Below are positions 26,213 through 40,170 of a DNA stretch of 64,000 bases, piece after piece (within the stretch, counting starts at the first letter, position 1; the number at the start of each line of letters is the position of its first letter). The DNA is from Helopsaltes ochotensis. Lineage: Eukaryota; Chordata; Aves; Passeriformes; Locustellidae. The position numbers and the translations under genes are program-made. The DNA is taken from contig VXBM01000286.1 of NCBI GenBank assembly GCA_013400155.1, forward strand, positions 799,455 through 863,454. Reading direction: 5' to 3'. A model generated the notes under the pieces. The model saw nothing but the letters and a program-made list of their open reading frames with translations. It searched no databases and had not been told where the DNA came from.

Positions 26213-26279
26213 ATCTGCTGGGGTGGAAATCTGTTAGTTCAATTTATCGATAATCGGAAAGAATGGAAAACCGAGAGAG

Positions 26280-26530
26280 AGAGGCAACGTGATGAATGCA
26301 GCTTGCTCTGCGCAAAGTGAGGCTTTAATCAAAGATAGTTAAACTATTGTCCACCCTTCACATTCCTCATCAGTATTCTGCCTTGTGCAGTGGGAACATC
26401 CATTAATTACAATGGAATCATTACTAGGTAAAAAATTGTAACCATGGCTATGGGTGATGCACGACAGCTTGCAATGCTGCTCGCACAGCGCAACCGCACA
26501 AAGGGGACCTACCGCCACTTGTGCATGTCA
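26280..26530. promoter_or_regulatory. CpG-retaining block, candidate conserved non-coding element
   Basis: Between about 26450 and 26530 several CpGs survive (CACGACAGC, CTCGCACAGCGCAACCGCAC, CCGCCACTTG, CATCGCTG) in otherwise CpG-poor DNA. The block also carries homeodomain-like TTAATTA at about 26403. No coding frame fits. Whether it is conserved cannot be judged from one genome. Confidence 0.2.
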
Positions 26531-27478
26531 TCGCTGCATTCAGAGCCTGATTCCTGAACTCTGATTAAATGCTGTGGAATATCTTCCCCCACCATTCTCC
26601 CTCTCTCTCTCTCTTGCCTGCTTTTATTTCCTGTGAAGATCTGGACCTCTGTTCTTTGCATCTCCTGCCATGGCTCAAAATACTGCTTCTTGGTTCTTTC
26701 AACCTGCCACGTCCAATAATCACGCACAGAAAATGCTTGTGCAAGCCAGTTGGCATAGATTTCTGTCTTAAGGGAAGAGTGCATCTGTTTTTTGGATTAA
26801 ATCATGCTTATAAAGTCGTGCATATTCAGTTGACAGGAAAAAAATGCATAATTTAAAGCTTTTATTTGCTCTTGTGCTAAAAGATTTCAGAGCCTCAATT
26901 CACCCTCATTTTATCCTTTAAGAGCAATACAAAATTAGAGTTCATTATGGTGATCCAATCTCTCCTTTTGTCCTGATTGCAGACACATTAAACTCTTTGC
27001 CAGAGATGTCGACTTTCCTGAACAAGCCCTTCAAGTCTTGCAAACTATCTGTTGTTTTCCCAGTAGGCTAATTAGGGTGGATTAGCTCCCATCAAATATG
27101 CCCCAGGGATGAGCCAAAAGCTGAAAGGAAAGGTAAATTGCAGTGCCAAAAACTTCCACCTTTGTAAGGCCTGAGACACAAGGTAAGAAGCTGAAGGAGG
27201 GCAGGGTACGGTTGCAAAAGAGATTGTGTTCCCCGCCAGGACAACACCCTAAATGTGGAACGTGATCTTGTGACTAGAGCTGTTGATTTTTTTGCTTGGC
27301 TCACTCCAATAGTATTTGTTATGTGATTAAAATGCAGGCAAATTTCAAAATAAAGTGTGGTTGTGAATACAAAAGGCTTGGTTAGAAAAACATCGAACTG
27401 GAAATGTCCTCTTTGGAGAATAATAGAAAAAGATTTTATTTTCCTAACCAAAAGAATTAATAGAAATCATAACTGTAT

Positions 27479-27506
27479 TGTGATTGATTGATCGATTGAT
27501 TGATTA
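27479..27506. repeat. GATT tetranucleotide repeat
   Basis: About six GATT units with one GATC interruption. Simple repeat. Confidence 0.85.
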
Positions 27507-28843
27507 CTTGTCAACCAGAGTCTGTGATTTCTTTCAGGACAAGTTTGGTTAAAATGGGTTTCACTCAGATCTCTTCTTCTCAATGAGACTGAAAGGAAGA
27601 CTTATGGAGAGACCCTTAAACAGCTCTTAGAAGATATCTGTAGGGATTCTATTCTTTTAAGTGATAGGTTGACCATGATTTCTCTGTCGTTTTAACAGTC
27701 TTCATGGTCAGCAGAGGAAAAAAAGGAGCATCTAACACATAACCAGTCTCTGTTTTAATTAAAATTTAAGGTCAGATCTGGAAGTGTTTACTCCCCTGTT
27801 GGCTAAAGGGGCAGTTCTGATGACTGGCTCATAACAGACGTGTATACAGTGACATTTGAAATGGTATAAGAAGAATCCTGCTTTTACATCCTTTTGAGGC
27901 TTTCCCAGTTTCAGAAACACACAAATTTGTCAAAGGAAAGGTATTAGCTTAGATTGGTCCCACGCTCAGGAAAAGCCAGCGCTATTTTGTGGCAAGAGTG
28001 TGAGAAATCCTGGTGTTCTGTGAGGAGGTAGAGACTGACAAGATTTGTGCTGCATCTCTGTGCATTAGCTCCAGCAACAAGTTTGGTACCCTGGTGCTCA
28101 GAAATAAGAGTGAAGGCTACATCGTACATAACTGGAGAAAGTATTCAGGGTCCTAGGTGACATTTCAAAAAGATTTAAAAGTATTAGTCACTAATTACTA
28201 AGAGCTGGACAGAATGACTACATTATGGTTAATAAACAGCAACTAGAAAAAAAAGTTGAAGAAAGTTTTCTCCACAGTTCCCTCTAATGCCTGTGATGGA
28301 TTGAACTACCCAAGAGAGAAAGGAAGATTTTGAGAGAACAAAAGGAAAATTTTCTCAGCTCCAGTAGGTATATTTGTCTTCAGCAAGTAACTTCAAGATT
28401 GACAGCATCTTGGTTTGTGTATGTTTGACTGAAACATGGTGACAGGTAGGTGAGCTCTGGGATTTACAAAATAGTTGGTAAAACATCGATTTATGGAGAT
28501 AAATCTTTCAGACTGCTGCAGCATCTTGCACACTGAGCCTTTGCCACTGCAGATTCTCTGAACTTTTCCTCTGACAGCCTGGCTCCAACCCCAGTCCCGA
28601 GGTCTGTACCTGTCATGGGAAAAGATTCATTAGCCCGTGATATGCAGTAGCTGTGGGATCCCTTTGTACGACCTCAGCATCCTGCCTTGAAGTGTGAGCA
28701 CTGCAGCAGCTAAAAGTTGTAAGCTGGGCCTCTGCTATTGTGAGTGTTTTATGAAGATGTCTGTTATGTTTTTCGGGTTTGTTTTGGAATCTCAAGGACA
28801 TCTTAATTTGGAAATTCCCTCAGTGGCTGTATCTTTTTTTGTT

Positions 28844-28860
28844 CCCCCCCCCGCCCCCCC
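28844..28860. repeat. C-rich tract
   Basis: Nine C, one G, then seven C, after a T run. Such tracts are prone to length error in assemblies. Confidence 0.9.
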
Positions 28861-30477
28861 TCCTAGTGATTGTAAATGGTGGTAGTTAAAAGGAAATAAG
28901 AAAAGTGTTCATTGTTTCTGAGGTGTATAGAGCCAATCATCATGTTAATTACATGTCACAGGGTAATGAATAACCCCACACTTTTATCATGTGGGGAACA
29001 ACCTGGGGTTCATCAGATGGGGCTTTGTGCTTTAAATGAACACCCCCAAACAAAACTTTGCGCCACTCCAATTATGTGAGGACAGACTCTGGTTCAATGC
29101 GTTCTTAAGTCTTAAAGCTTTACAGCTGTGGGAACAGCAGTTAGACACACACTGTTCTGCAAACACCAGAAGTCTAAGCTAAAATGCAAAGCATACATTT
29201 TGTAGTGCTGATTGGCTTTGTAGTACTCATACATATGCTCTGAGAGCCCAGCAATGGTGAGAAAATAAGTAAAAAAAAAAATCTTCAGAACTGAAAAACT
29301 GTTATGATTGTAACATATTATTGTATAATTGCCTAATTTTGCAGCTTTGGAGAGTGTTTATGTTCTCAAAATTAATTAGTGTGGAGTGTAACTGCTTTTA
29401 TATATGCCATTCCTCTCAAAACTATGTGGTTAGAAATGTATGCCTCAGTGAATGTACACATCATTATTATTGAATATAAAAGTTTGTAGTTCATTACACG
29501 GAAAATTGCAGTTGAGGCATTTCACAGCTTTAAGAGCAATTATTATCCCTGACTGAATTATGGTATGATTTTTTGTGGGTTAATAGATTGATATAATTTT
29601 TATTTGAAATGCTTTCAGGCAAATATTTATGCAAAAGATAAGTGAAGTTAGTGATTTAGAGGGGAAAAAATTAGATGAGGAATTATGGAAAAGCAGCATG
29701 AAAAACAGCTTAAAATTACATTTCTGGAAAATACTTCTTACTGCAGTGGGGAAAAATGTGTCCCTGTACTCTGGACCTGATAAGATTAGTTTTGTATCCT
29801 TCTGAGGGGCCTATAGCAGTGGAGCTCGGTGTTAACCCTTTTCCTTTATGCTGACCTTCACAACTGAGGTTGTGATTTCAGACACACGCGGCTGGAGGGA
29901 GGCGACACATCTTGTGAGCAATGACGTTTAGGATTACGTGGAGGCCTGTGACTGCTTTTCCTCTCTCCAAATCCTGTTGGGAGCCCTCAGTGGCTGGGCT
30001 GGTCCACGCAGACTTTCATGCTGCTAGCAGCCCCTAGCCAGCCGGTGTCCCCACAGCCAGGAGGTGGGGACAGCCCAGGAGAAGGTGCTCCTTGCACAGC
30101 TGCTGTGTTTGATGTCTGCTTCCAGTTGCCTTCGTGCTGCACAGGAGAGATCCCTCCACTTCTGAATATGGACTCGGTGATCTCTGAGCTGTTTCCTAGT
30201 CTTGCTGTGATGGCTGCTGGCAGCCAGTGGGGCTGCTGGCAGGAGCAGGACATTCATTCCTTCTGGTGATGGACCATTTGTGAGTGTCTCTGTCTCTGTT
30301 TTTCCTCTTGGAGGACTCCTGGACCAGAGGAAGATTTTCACACTGCTGCCTGCCTTGCTTCTGAGAGATGTGAAATGTACTGCCAACTCCTCAGTTTAGG
30401 TGAAATGGCAACTTCAGTGAAGCACACAAGCTTTGGCACTGCAGCTCCAGATTGTCATATTGTCCCCTTTGTAGACA

Positions 30478-30532
30478 GAGAATCACAGAATCGTTTAGGC
30501 TGGAAAACAGAGCATCAAGTCCAACTGTTCTG
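30478..30532 (-). mobile_element. CR1 LINE 3' tail fragment
   Basis: AGAATCACAGAATCGTTTAG followed by GCTGGAAAACAG and CATCAAGTCCAACTG is the reverse complement of the standard avian CR1 3' end, whose tail repeats an ATTCTATG-like octamer. Only about 55 bases remain, with a short internal loss. CR1 inserts are usually cut short at the 5' end, so a tail-only copy is typical. Confidence 0.75.
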
Positions 30533-33500
30533 TCTCAGTTTGAGGTAATGATAACTCCTGAGACCTCAGATCAGGTTTTTGTTTCGTCTTTCTTGGCCCA
30601 ACTGGGCTTTCTCTATATCTGCAAACCCCTGTTCCTCTAATGTCAGCTCCTGACATTGAAACCATTTGTTTTCTTGCTTTTCAGTTAAATGGAAATGTCA
30701 GTAGGTGATGGCCAAGGCTTCCTTGGTGCCTTCTTACACCAGAGAATGCTAAATGTATGGATTATGACCCATAGCATTCTCAATTGGCAGTTCACCATTT
30801 TGACATGGTTTTGGTGATGTGGAGTAGAAATTGCTGGTCTATACCAAATTTTTGCTGCAAAATGCTTGAAATCATGCTCAGTCATCTGAAGCCCATGGCA
30901 TTAAATTTAAAATCCTTAGGGAGAACTAGTTTTACATAGAGGTGCATGGGGTGGGTAAAGTATTTTATATCAACCCAAATAAATTAGAATTACAGTCTAG
31001 AGCTTCTGCCCAAAAAACTTCTGCCCCAGGTAAGCTAATTGGCCAACTTTGATGCACTGACTTTCCTGGTCCACGAATACAATCTTGTTTGTGTTTCCAG
31101 CATAGGAAGGAAGCCTTGGCAGTTTCTCTATTGCTGCTCTTTGGAAACCAAAGTGAGTGTTGCTAGCCCTCTCTGTGAATTTTCTTTGATCCCTAAATGA
31201 CCCATAGAATTTGTCTCTAATATTTCTCAAGCAGAACAGTTTTCCTGAATAAATGAACAAATGAGTAACTTACTCTGGTAGAGTTTTGTCAGTGTTTTCC
31301 CTGTTGCTCACTGTGGGAAAACCAAGTAAGTATCAGTGGAAATGTGTTTAATTATGATTTTGAATATATAGATATGGTTTTGGTTCCTCAGTTATTCATG
31401 GTTGTTGTATCCAGTCTCAGTTAAATATTGTGTGAACCAGAAATATGTAAATGGATGAAGTCTGTTTTATATTTGCCACCTAACACAGAGAGATGGTGTT
31501 CACCACATAAATACATTTTTGGACACAAATTTCAGGAGCAAATCATATAATTGAGGCCTTTTTTTGTTTTGTGGTTTTTTTTATTTAATTAATTTTATGG
31601 GTAAAAATTGAAGGTGGCATGACACATAAAGAGACATTATTAGCTTTTAATTTTGGGGAACTAAATCACATTTCCACTCTGACTCACAACGGGTTTTTGT
31701 AACAAATCTATGTTATGCAGAAAGCTAGATGCGTGGGTCAGCAGGTGTGAATTAATTTTTTTTCCATTTTCCTTCATCTATATCTATATAAAAGATGTCT
31801 TAGGAGTCTTAGTGAAAAAGAAAAAAAAAAAGTAAAACCAACCACCTCAAAAATCTTGCTCATGCTGTCATCACCCACAGAAGTCAACAACAAAACTCTG
31901 CTGGTCATTTCTGTGCAGTCTGTGGTAAAAGTATGAGACAACTCACTAATGTAATCACCCTGACTCCATCTCTCTGGGAAATTCTCATGTAGTTGAGTCA
32001 CATTTTTTGCATTGTCCCATAGGATGTGGCTCTCCTTGGAGCCCAGTGGTAAATTCAGCCTTTTTAAGGCCTCTCAGCAGTTTGTTTTCCCCTTACAAAC
32101 ATCTTGGTGCATTTGCTGGTACCCCACCTTTGGACTGGCAAGTGGTGCACAATCCCTTCCTGCTGTGGCCTTCCTCTTGTGCTTCTTGGATAACCACTGG
32201 CTCTGGAACATCCTAAACGGTCAAAACTTTCCAGAACAACAGCAGAGGGAAATATAATTATAACCATTTTCCTATTTATGCTGGCGAATTGGCAACTTGT
32301 CATGGTCTGTATCACAGAAATTTGAGTGGAGACGAGCCTCATAAATCGCATTCTGTATTCCTTTTTCCAAAACCCCTTCAAACCTGATTTTATGATACAC
32401 TTGTATGTTAAGCCTCATGACCTTTCGCTTGAATATGGCAGCTTTCCAAAACACATGAGCATGTTCTAGAATGGTCTTTTAAAATTTGCTAGAGCAAAGT
32501 CAGGGTTTTGGGGGGCCAAAAGAAGAGGTTAGGTTTTACTGGCACTGATGCTTCCAGAGAGGAGAAGCTTTCACAATCCAAACAGTGTGACAGAGAAAGA
32601 TATCTCCGCTTAATGCTCGCCATGACACATGCTGCAATTAAATTGATGTTTTAAAATCTGTCTTGATGTTAACTTTTAGTATGCAGGTATTTAAAACTTG
32701 GGATGATTTTCTAGAAAAAGAGAAAGGTATCATCTTTGCTGATGAGAGATACTGGTGACACAGCCTGAAACATTTGGAAACATCTGATAGTTAACACTGA
32801 GGAATTAGGTGCTTCTGTATGGGAGTGCTTTTTTTGGGATGGGAAGAATTGAAATTTTATATCAAGCCACTGAGGAAGCCCAATTGCCAGGCTTGTAGAT
32901 GAGGGATAATGTAAGTAAAGTGTAAATTGGGTGAGATGATAGGTGAGATCTTAAAAATCACTTGCATAAAATTGTCTTTGTGTTTTGGCTTTCTTTTTCT
33001 GAATAAGCAAAACAAGAAGTTATTGTGAATTTCATGGAATACTTTCAAGTCAGGCTTAGCCACTAAGCACAGAGTAATTCTGGTGTGTTACCTCTTCCAG
33101 GTCCATGCAGGGGGAGTACATAAATGTCAGTGACCCTTTTGCTGATTTTTGATGTTTGTATGTTTTACTTTTCAGCTATCTTGGAAAAGCAAGGACTCCA
33201 TGCTAAGAAAAATGCTCTGTCAAAAAGCTTCAGTGATTTGTTGGTTTTTTTTTTTTTCTTTTTGTTCTTTGTTTTTTTTTCTCACAGAGATTTGCACTGT
33301 AGTCTTCCCTTCTGTGACCCTCAATGTCTAAGAGACATCTATGAGAAGTACAGAAGAAAAAAAGGGTTGACAGCAGCTCTTTCTACATCTCATTCTCTAA
33401 ATTGCAAAGGCTATTTATGCCATCTTAAGGGTTTCTCAAAGCGTCACTAAAATGAGCATTTCAGTGGAAAGATGCTGGAAAAAAAGCTGAATCCCATTTG

Positions 33501-36500
33501 AGACTGGATTAATGCTGACCTAGATTAATGCTCTTTGGAAATCCCTTAGGAATATCTCTTTTCTAATTACAGCCTTTTGTCTGAAAAAAATTGTTTTTGC
33601 AGATATGGCCAAGCCTCAAAAGCGTTTCCTGATTCCAGCTAGTCACAAAATGACTGTTTTACTGTTTCTGGCCAAGCACATACCTACATCAGGATAATGC
33701 ACTCCTTCTGAGTGTGAGAATACTGCAATCTTGTATATGCAGAGACAAAGCCAGGTATGTCTACTGAGCATCTTGACACAAGACAAAATGCAAGTTTTTT
33801 TGGTGAGCTACTGCAAAGATCACTTTTTTTTAACCATTATAAAAATCGCTCACAAAGTCAGTGTTGTCTGTTGGGGAGACAGCCTTCCAGTAATCTCTTT
33901 TTCCATTTATACTTTATAGAATTAGAGCAGGGCAAATTTTATCCCTGTCCTAAAAGTGTTGGTAAAAACATCGTTGGTAAAAACATTATGCTAGATATGC
34001 CAACAAGTGTTTAGCATAACATTTGCATATGAAACACGGGCCATGGACCTCTAATATTCTTAATTGTACAAGTAGGTAAAGGAAAAGTCTTCCTTTTTTG
34101 GATTTACTAGCCCAAGGGTTTGTTTGTGTTTTTTTAATGGTAATATCCAATATTTATTAATCTGATGTTTTGGCCTAGATAAAACAGAAGACTCCACCTA
34201 CAGATGTAAAACTGAATATGAAGATATTTGTCTTCACATTATTTACCCACATGGTCTTTATTTTCTTTTAAAACCCTTCCTGTGAAACATGACTGCTTGC
34301 AGTAGGGGTTGCTCTGCCGTGTCCTGAATCCTTCCTGTTCTGAGTACAGCAAGGGATGAAGGAGAGACTGTGCACAGTTGTGAACCGGTTTTTGTCTTTA
34401 GGAGTCTTGTACCAGTTCAACAAGAATCTGCTTATGCTGGGGCTGTCTTAAAACTGGAATTCTATTCTTGTTAAAGATGTGGTCTCAAAGGACATTGCTT
34501 TGACTCAGATGGAAACAAGTTTGCTCATTTCCAGAAGATTAATTAGTGGGGATGTTCGTTCTTTCTTCTCTGGTGGCAGAAACATTTCTGTCTGTTTATT
34601 TAGAATAGAAATAGAGTTTGCATTTGTTTCATGTAATGCAAAGTGATAAGAGACTTGTCTATGTGAAAAATTGCTTTTCTGTACTCAGTATAGAAAGTGA
34701 AGTCTCCACCCATTTCATAACCAAGTGTCAGCCTGGAGCTCCGAAGAGGTTTCTAGCTTCAGAGATGCATTATCATGTTCCTTAATACAGAGAGTTAGTA
34801 GAGAGAAACAATCGGTTTTTATCTGAGTTTGTTTTAGATCAATCGCTCACAGATGAATGCATAAAAGCTTTGTTATTTGGGTCACATACTGTATTGCATG
34901 ATGTATTAACTCTGCATTTCAATTTTTCAAAAAGTTAAGAGTTCTGAAACGTTACCGATTTCAAATCAACATGTACCATTATGTCTTCTTTTATTGTTTT
35001 TTTTTTTTCCTTTTGCTAACACTTTAGCCTGCTTTACAGTGTCAATATGGTAAAGCTGTTTCATTCTGAGCATGGCTACATTAGTTATAGTGTGGACAGA
35101 ATGCAGGTCTTTGTTAGAGGATACCATGTTAAAACATCCAAACACTCAACTATTGCTTGAATCCACTTTTGGGGCTCTATTGTGGATGAAATTTATTTTG
35201 CTTGTAATTGCACTGCCTTTCACAAGTCAAGATGACTGCTTGCTGTGGGTTTGTAGCTGCCTGTCCCTGTGTCTGTCCTTCCATTTCTGAGTAGCATCTT
35301 TTACACTTGTAATTTCTGTTCATAAAGTGAGGCTGAATTTAGAAATGAGGCATATGTAATGTGAAGTCGTATATTTGGGGCTTTTATATGTCAGCTTTAT
35401 TTATTTAGCCTTCAGATTCACAAAAGTAACAAGGTCTTGGAATAACCCTACTTATAAAATGGCTTTTGATATTAGATGACTACCTCAAATGAGTGGATAG
35501 TAGATGCAGTTCAGTATCTCAGACACATTCTGCAAAACTGAGTTAGAGTTTATACGTGAAGTCAAGTTATGTACTTGATTTGCCTTGGGAATCCAGGCAC
35601 TGAGAACACTTCCCTTTTTTAGTATTTTCTATCAACTTACTCCCTCTCCTTTGTGACCACCATTCGAACACTGGTGGCCGAGGGGATGCAAATTCAAGGA
35701 GTGAAGCAAGTTTAAACAACAAAATACTTCCCCAACCCTGCATGATTAATCACTGCTCTGCTTCAGGGACTGTATCTATTGTCATTTTATGCATATTAAA
35801 GCAGTTACTGCAATTGATGGCATGCTGTCTTTATAATGGAATCCAAAGGAATTTTAAGCCATTCATCTATTTGCATATGTTTTAAATTATCCCATGAAGT
35901 TTAGCAGAGGGTTGGCACTGTCTTGTTTGGGATTGTGAAGGGCTCTTCTGTCACAGTTGCACACATTGCTCTGGTGTCCTGTGGCTGAGGCACAACTGAA
36001 GGTTGATTTACCTGGTGAGAGGCACACAAAAGTGAATTTGGAGGTTCCATTTAGAGTAGGACCCCATTAGGTGTTTGGTCACAATGTTTTAATCACTCAA
36101 CAGCTGAAGCAAGGACTTTTTTTTGGATCAAGGGGGAACCAAGTCATTACCTATCAATGGGTACAGCCTGTAACTTTCAAAGCTGGCTCCACACATGAAG
36201 GAGAGTGAGTAAACCCTGGCTATTTATTTGCCTGTTCATGCTGGTGATAAGTGTGCTGCCCATCTTTTTCACATCTGAAACGATTACTTTCCACCACAGG
36301 GGGTCAGGAAGTGTCAAAACCAATTGGGTACCCTGGTTCCTTCTGCTGTGACATCTTGTATGTGCCAGAGAGCTGCTGGTTTATTGTTGAGGGATTTGGG
36401 TTTAACCTGGCACAATGTTAACAGTCCTCTAATGTTGTTTTGTTGGTTTTTTTTTTTATAATAGACTTTAAAATAATATTTATTTTTCTAATAAATATTT

Positions 36501-39500
36501 TTTCATATGGCAAGCAATTTACTTCTTGCCCAACTTTTTGTTTCTCAATCCTCTCAGGCATAACGGTGACTTGCACACTGCAAATCAGCTGATATGGATC
36601 TGTTTCTGCATGTGTTGCTGGAAATAACTACATGTTTTCAGATTTGCTGCTCTTATTCCTCTGCTATAAATCACATCATATAAAGATAAACCTGGAAATC
36701 AGCTGTGTGAAAAATACTTCAGTTTACTCTATCTGTAGTGTGTGTGTGTTTATTAATGCGTACCTGGGGGTATTTCACAAAATGTAAATTCTAAATACAA
36801 ATTTGTGTTTCTATTTCAGGGTGCCAAGTAATTTTTTTTGGTATTTTTTAAGCAGAGAAATATATACTTCTTTAGATTCCTTTTTGAGTCTGCTCAGAAG
36901 GCTCTTGCCCTTCCCCCCCCCCGACTGTGTTTTATTAAAATAAAAAATTAGATTTTTAATTTTAGATTTATATAATATAGAAAAATAACCCTTTTCTCTT
37001 TAACTTTTCTGGCTTTAGAAGGGGATTATCCCTTATGCTATCCATGCTGTTGCCAAGGGGGTGGGAAACTGTTCCTTATTTTTCTTTTCTAGGAAGAGTA
37101 TAAGACATGATCTTACCTACCACTTCTTTGGACAGCTATCCACAGAAGACATGGCACTTGGAACATTTCCTGCTTTTGACTTAATTCCCAAAGTTCAAGT
37201 GGCTCATTGTTTGAGTCAAATGTAGCATTTGAGTTCATCAAGATTCTCATAGATTTTAGCTTCTTTTTTTATGGGAAAATAGGGGTTATGGTCCTGTTTA
37301 ACCAACAATCATTCAATAATGTAAGATGCTAATTGCAGACATAAGCTGGGTAAAATTTCAAAACCTATTGTTTTTTATAGTTACAGAACATCAGAACAGC
37401 AGTGGTGAGAGGACTGAGGACAGTCTCACAATGTGGGCACTCCCAGCAGAGCAGAACTGCTCACAAAGGTCTTTAAATGTGATCCATTTGGATGGAGATT
37501 ATAATTTGAATTTTAATCTCAGTTTTCTCAAATGTGCAAGGACTGGGACAGTCTTCCCTCAGTAAGCCCCAATATGATTTTTTTTATTTTAGGACATTCT
37601 CAGCACCTCTCATGTCTTTTTTTCTGATGCAGGAGCAAGAACTTCAGTGAAGTTCCGAGGCCTTCCTCACCTTGATATTCTCGTATTTGGGGATTTTGCT
37701 CCAGTGAAATGCCCATTTTGAATAGCATTTTCTGGGAATACTGAGCTTCATTTGGCAGCAAGTGCCCAAGGGTGACACAGTAGTAAGTTCTATGGTAACT
37801 GAAGAGGATTTAGAAAAAGGAACTGTGGCAAGAGGAGGAAATAAATAGAAGTATGTCTTGGAGAAGAAAGGTATGTTCTCTCCATGAGCAAAAAGTAACT
37901 TTTGACCTTTTTTTTTGGGTTCAGACAGAGGTTGCAGTGTAGGTAGATTCCTAAATCCTTGTAAGAACAGATTTGCCTAGCTCTGGAGATGCTTACTGCA
38001 GGGCTTCAACTCCAAACTGTTTCTAGCCAGATTCTATTTATTATCAGCACATTTTGACATTTCAAGTAATAATGTGTAGGTTCTATTTCTCACTTTCTAT
38101 TAGTGATTTCTGTAGAGTTATGAGCTTTTTCATTTTCGGTTTTCCAACACTTCCAACAGATGTCTTGCCAGCAGTTAAGATGATTAAAGGTTCTTGAAGA
38201 AGTAGACTGCTGCAGGAAATCTGAAATGGATCCCACTGCAGTGCCAAAAATCTTTGGAAAATATATGTATATCCCCTTCTTGAAGAAATCTTCCACACTA
38301 TTGCTATTTCATTGCACTTCTGTGTGGTTTTTTTTCCTGAACTAGACAAAATAGGTAAGTGAAATTCCTACAGGTAGGATGAAAACAAGGTGAAGAAGAG
38401 TGAACTTGTGGCTTAATCTTGGCAAAGTGTTGGATAGCATCCACAGATATGCTGAAAATATGCATCTAAACCACTGACTGGGTTTCCACAGGTCTCTTTC
38501 TCTGATGATAGTTGGTCCCCAGCTACTTTTTTGAGAATAGTGCTCTTGAGCATTTCCATCTGGCTATGAGTTTTCGACATCACTTTTTAAATGCAGGCTT
38601 AATCATTATAATTCATTCCCTTGGCACCTTGAAACTAAATTAATGCAATGCCCTCTGGTAGATGGAGCACTGTTTGATTTGTATTTGTCATCCATGTGTC
38701 CACTGAGCTGCAATTGAAAAGTTCAAACATTACACTTACATGAATAAGTCAAAGGGTGAGTGTATTTTCAAACAGCATGTTTTGATGACAAAATATCTGT
38801 GCTTCAGTTTTTTGAAAGGAATTAGTGCAGTTTTGAAAGGGTTATGTGATGTAGTGGCTGGCATGGTGAGGAACTGGATTTCACCCAGGAGATTGTTTCC
38901 TGCAGTGGATTTCTCTCTCAAGTGTTGGGCACTGTACAGACAAAGCCCCATTTATCTGGCTTGAAATGTTCAGAGATGTTCCCTTTGCCTCCTTGCTTAA
39001 GGAAACAGAAATGTCTTCAGCAGTACCCAAGAATCTAAAACATTTCATGACCTCTTTCCCTTGCTTCTACAAACTCTAGAATTGTGCATTTTTAAAACTT
39101 CTTCATATCAGTGGCAAGGAAAAGTAGCCATAAGATCCTCATCCAGGCATTGGGAATGTGGAGCTAGCAAAGCTGAAAAGCCAGATGATAGTTTGCTGAT
39201 TTTTCCTTAATATTTTTCCCTTGGGGAGACAATTTTAATTGTTATCTAATTCTACTGAAGCTTAGAAGATGACAGGAAAAATTAAAAAAAAAATTCTTAG
39301 ATTGAAGTGTGTTTGCAAAGGGTGCTACCTGAGCATCGTATAAAAAAATGACATTCTGTGTTCTTTATTCCTTTAGGTCTGATCACTCCTGACACTGAAA
39401 ATTGAAGACATTACTTGTAAATCTGAGGTAATATCTGTAATTTTTATCAATCTTTAAGTATTTTTTCTTTATTTTTTTACCATACTTGAGAATGACTTCC

Positions 39501-39937
39501 AGGAGTCAGCATACAAAAAGGTTTCTTGCTTCTCTGCTGTAACTGACTAACCAAATAATTGTCAAAGTGTCCTGAAAAGATAAGGAGAGATGGTGTTCTT
39601 CTGCTACCAAGATTTTACTGACAATCAGTCATTACACTTTAAGGGCATATTTTATCAAATTTTCTATTCAATTGGCTTACAGAGCTATGCTGAAATAGTT
39701 ACAAGGTGATGAAGAGTAGCTTAAAAATACTGCAGTGCAAGCCAGGTAAGCAACTAAATGCTCCTTTTTCTTTCTTTTCCAGATAAGCCTAAGTTATAGG
39801 CAGCTTTACCCTACCCCTAAGGAATGTTGTGTTTAAAGCAAGCCCTGCTAATCGATGAGTCATTATGGAACAATTGACGATATCTCCTTATCCAGGCTGC
39901 ACTCACCCATAACACAGTATGGGACCCGTGTCTGGGG
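30533..39937. other. Non-coding sequence, no gene seen
   Basis: Plain AT-rich sequence. Details: T-rich pyrimidine tract at 33245-33281 ending in CTCACAG (acceptor-like), two 15-bp direct repeats at 33958-33987, a C10 run at 36913-36922, and AT-rich patches near 31560-31610 and 36930-36980. The longest frame is 108 codons with no recognised domain. Confidence 0.5.
33958..33987. repeat. 15-bp direct tandem repeat
   Basis: GTTGGTAAAAACATC is followed at once by GTTGGTAAAAACATT. One mismatch in 15 suggests a recent slip duplication. Confidence 0.85.
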
Positions 39938-40170
39938 ACTAGATATTAGGAAAAAAATTGTATACTGTGAGGGTGGGGAGGCATTAGAACAGGTTGCCCA
40001 GAGAAACTGTGGATGTCCCATCCCTGGAAATGTCCAAGGCCGGGTTGGACAGAATTTTGATCCCATCTGAGTGGAAAGTGTCCCTGCCCATGGCAGAGGG
40101 TTTGGAATTAGATGATCATTAAGAACTCTTCCTGCACAAACCATTCTGTGGTTATAAGACCCTATGATAT
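39938..40170 (+). mobile_element. CR1 LINE fragment, 3' end
   Basis: Reads in the CR1 sense: GATATTAGGAAAAAAATTGT, then CTGTGAGGGTGGGGAGGC, AACAGGTTGCCCAGAGAAAC, TCCCTGGAAATGTCCAAGGC and a tail with CCATTCTGTGG and CCTATGATA. This is the end of ORF2 plus the 3' UTR of the avian LINE. The copy is 5'-truncated, carries point changes and indels, and cannot make protein. Inactive. Confidence 0.92.

Larger units (their letters stand above)
26531..30477. other. Non-coding sequence, no gene seen
   Basis: Contains a short CT run near 26593, a GATT array at 27479-27506, a C-rich run at 28844-28860 and a GC-richer patch at about 29880-30300 with overlapping short frames on both strands. None of these gives a recognisable protein or RNA. 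Confidence 0.5.

Noticed and set aside
29880..30390. GC-richer patch with a TGACGT (CRE-like) site near 29922 and open frames of 83-120 codons
   Set aside because: Frames overlap on both strands with no domain, and a lone TGACGT word is expected by chance.
35640..35700. CCACCATTCGAACACTGGTGG region considered as a tRNA T-arm
   Set aside because: No acceptor stem, D-arm or anticodon arm could be built around it.
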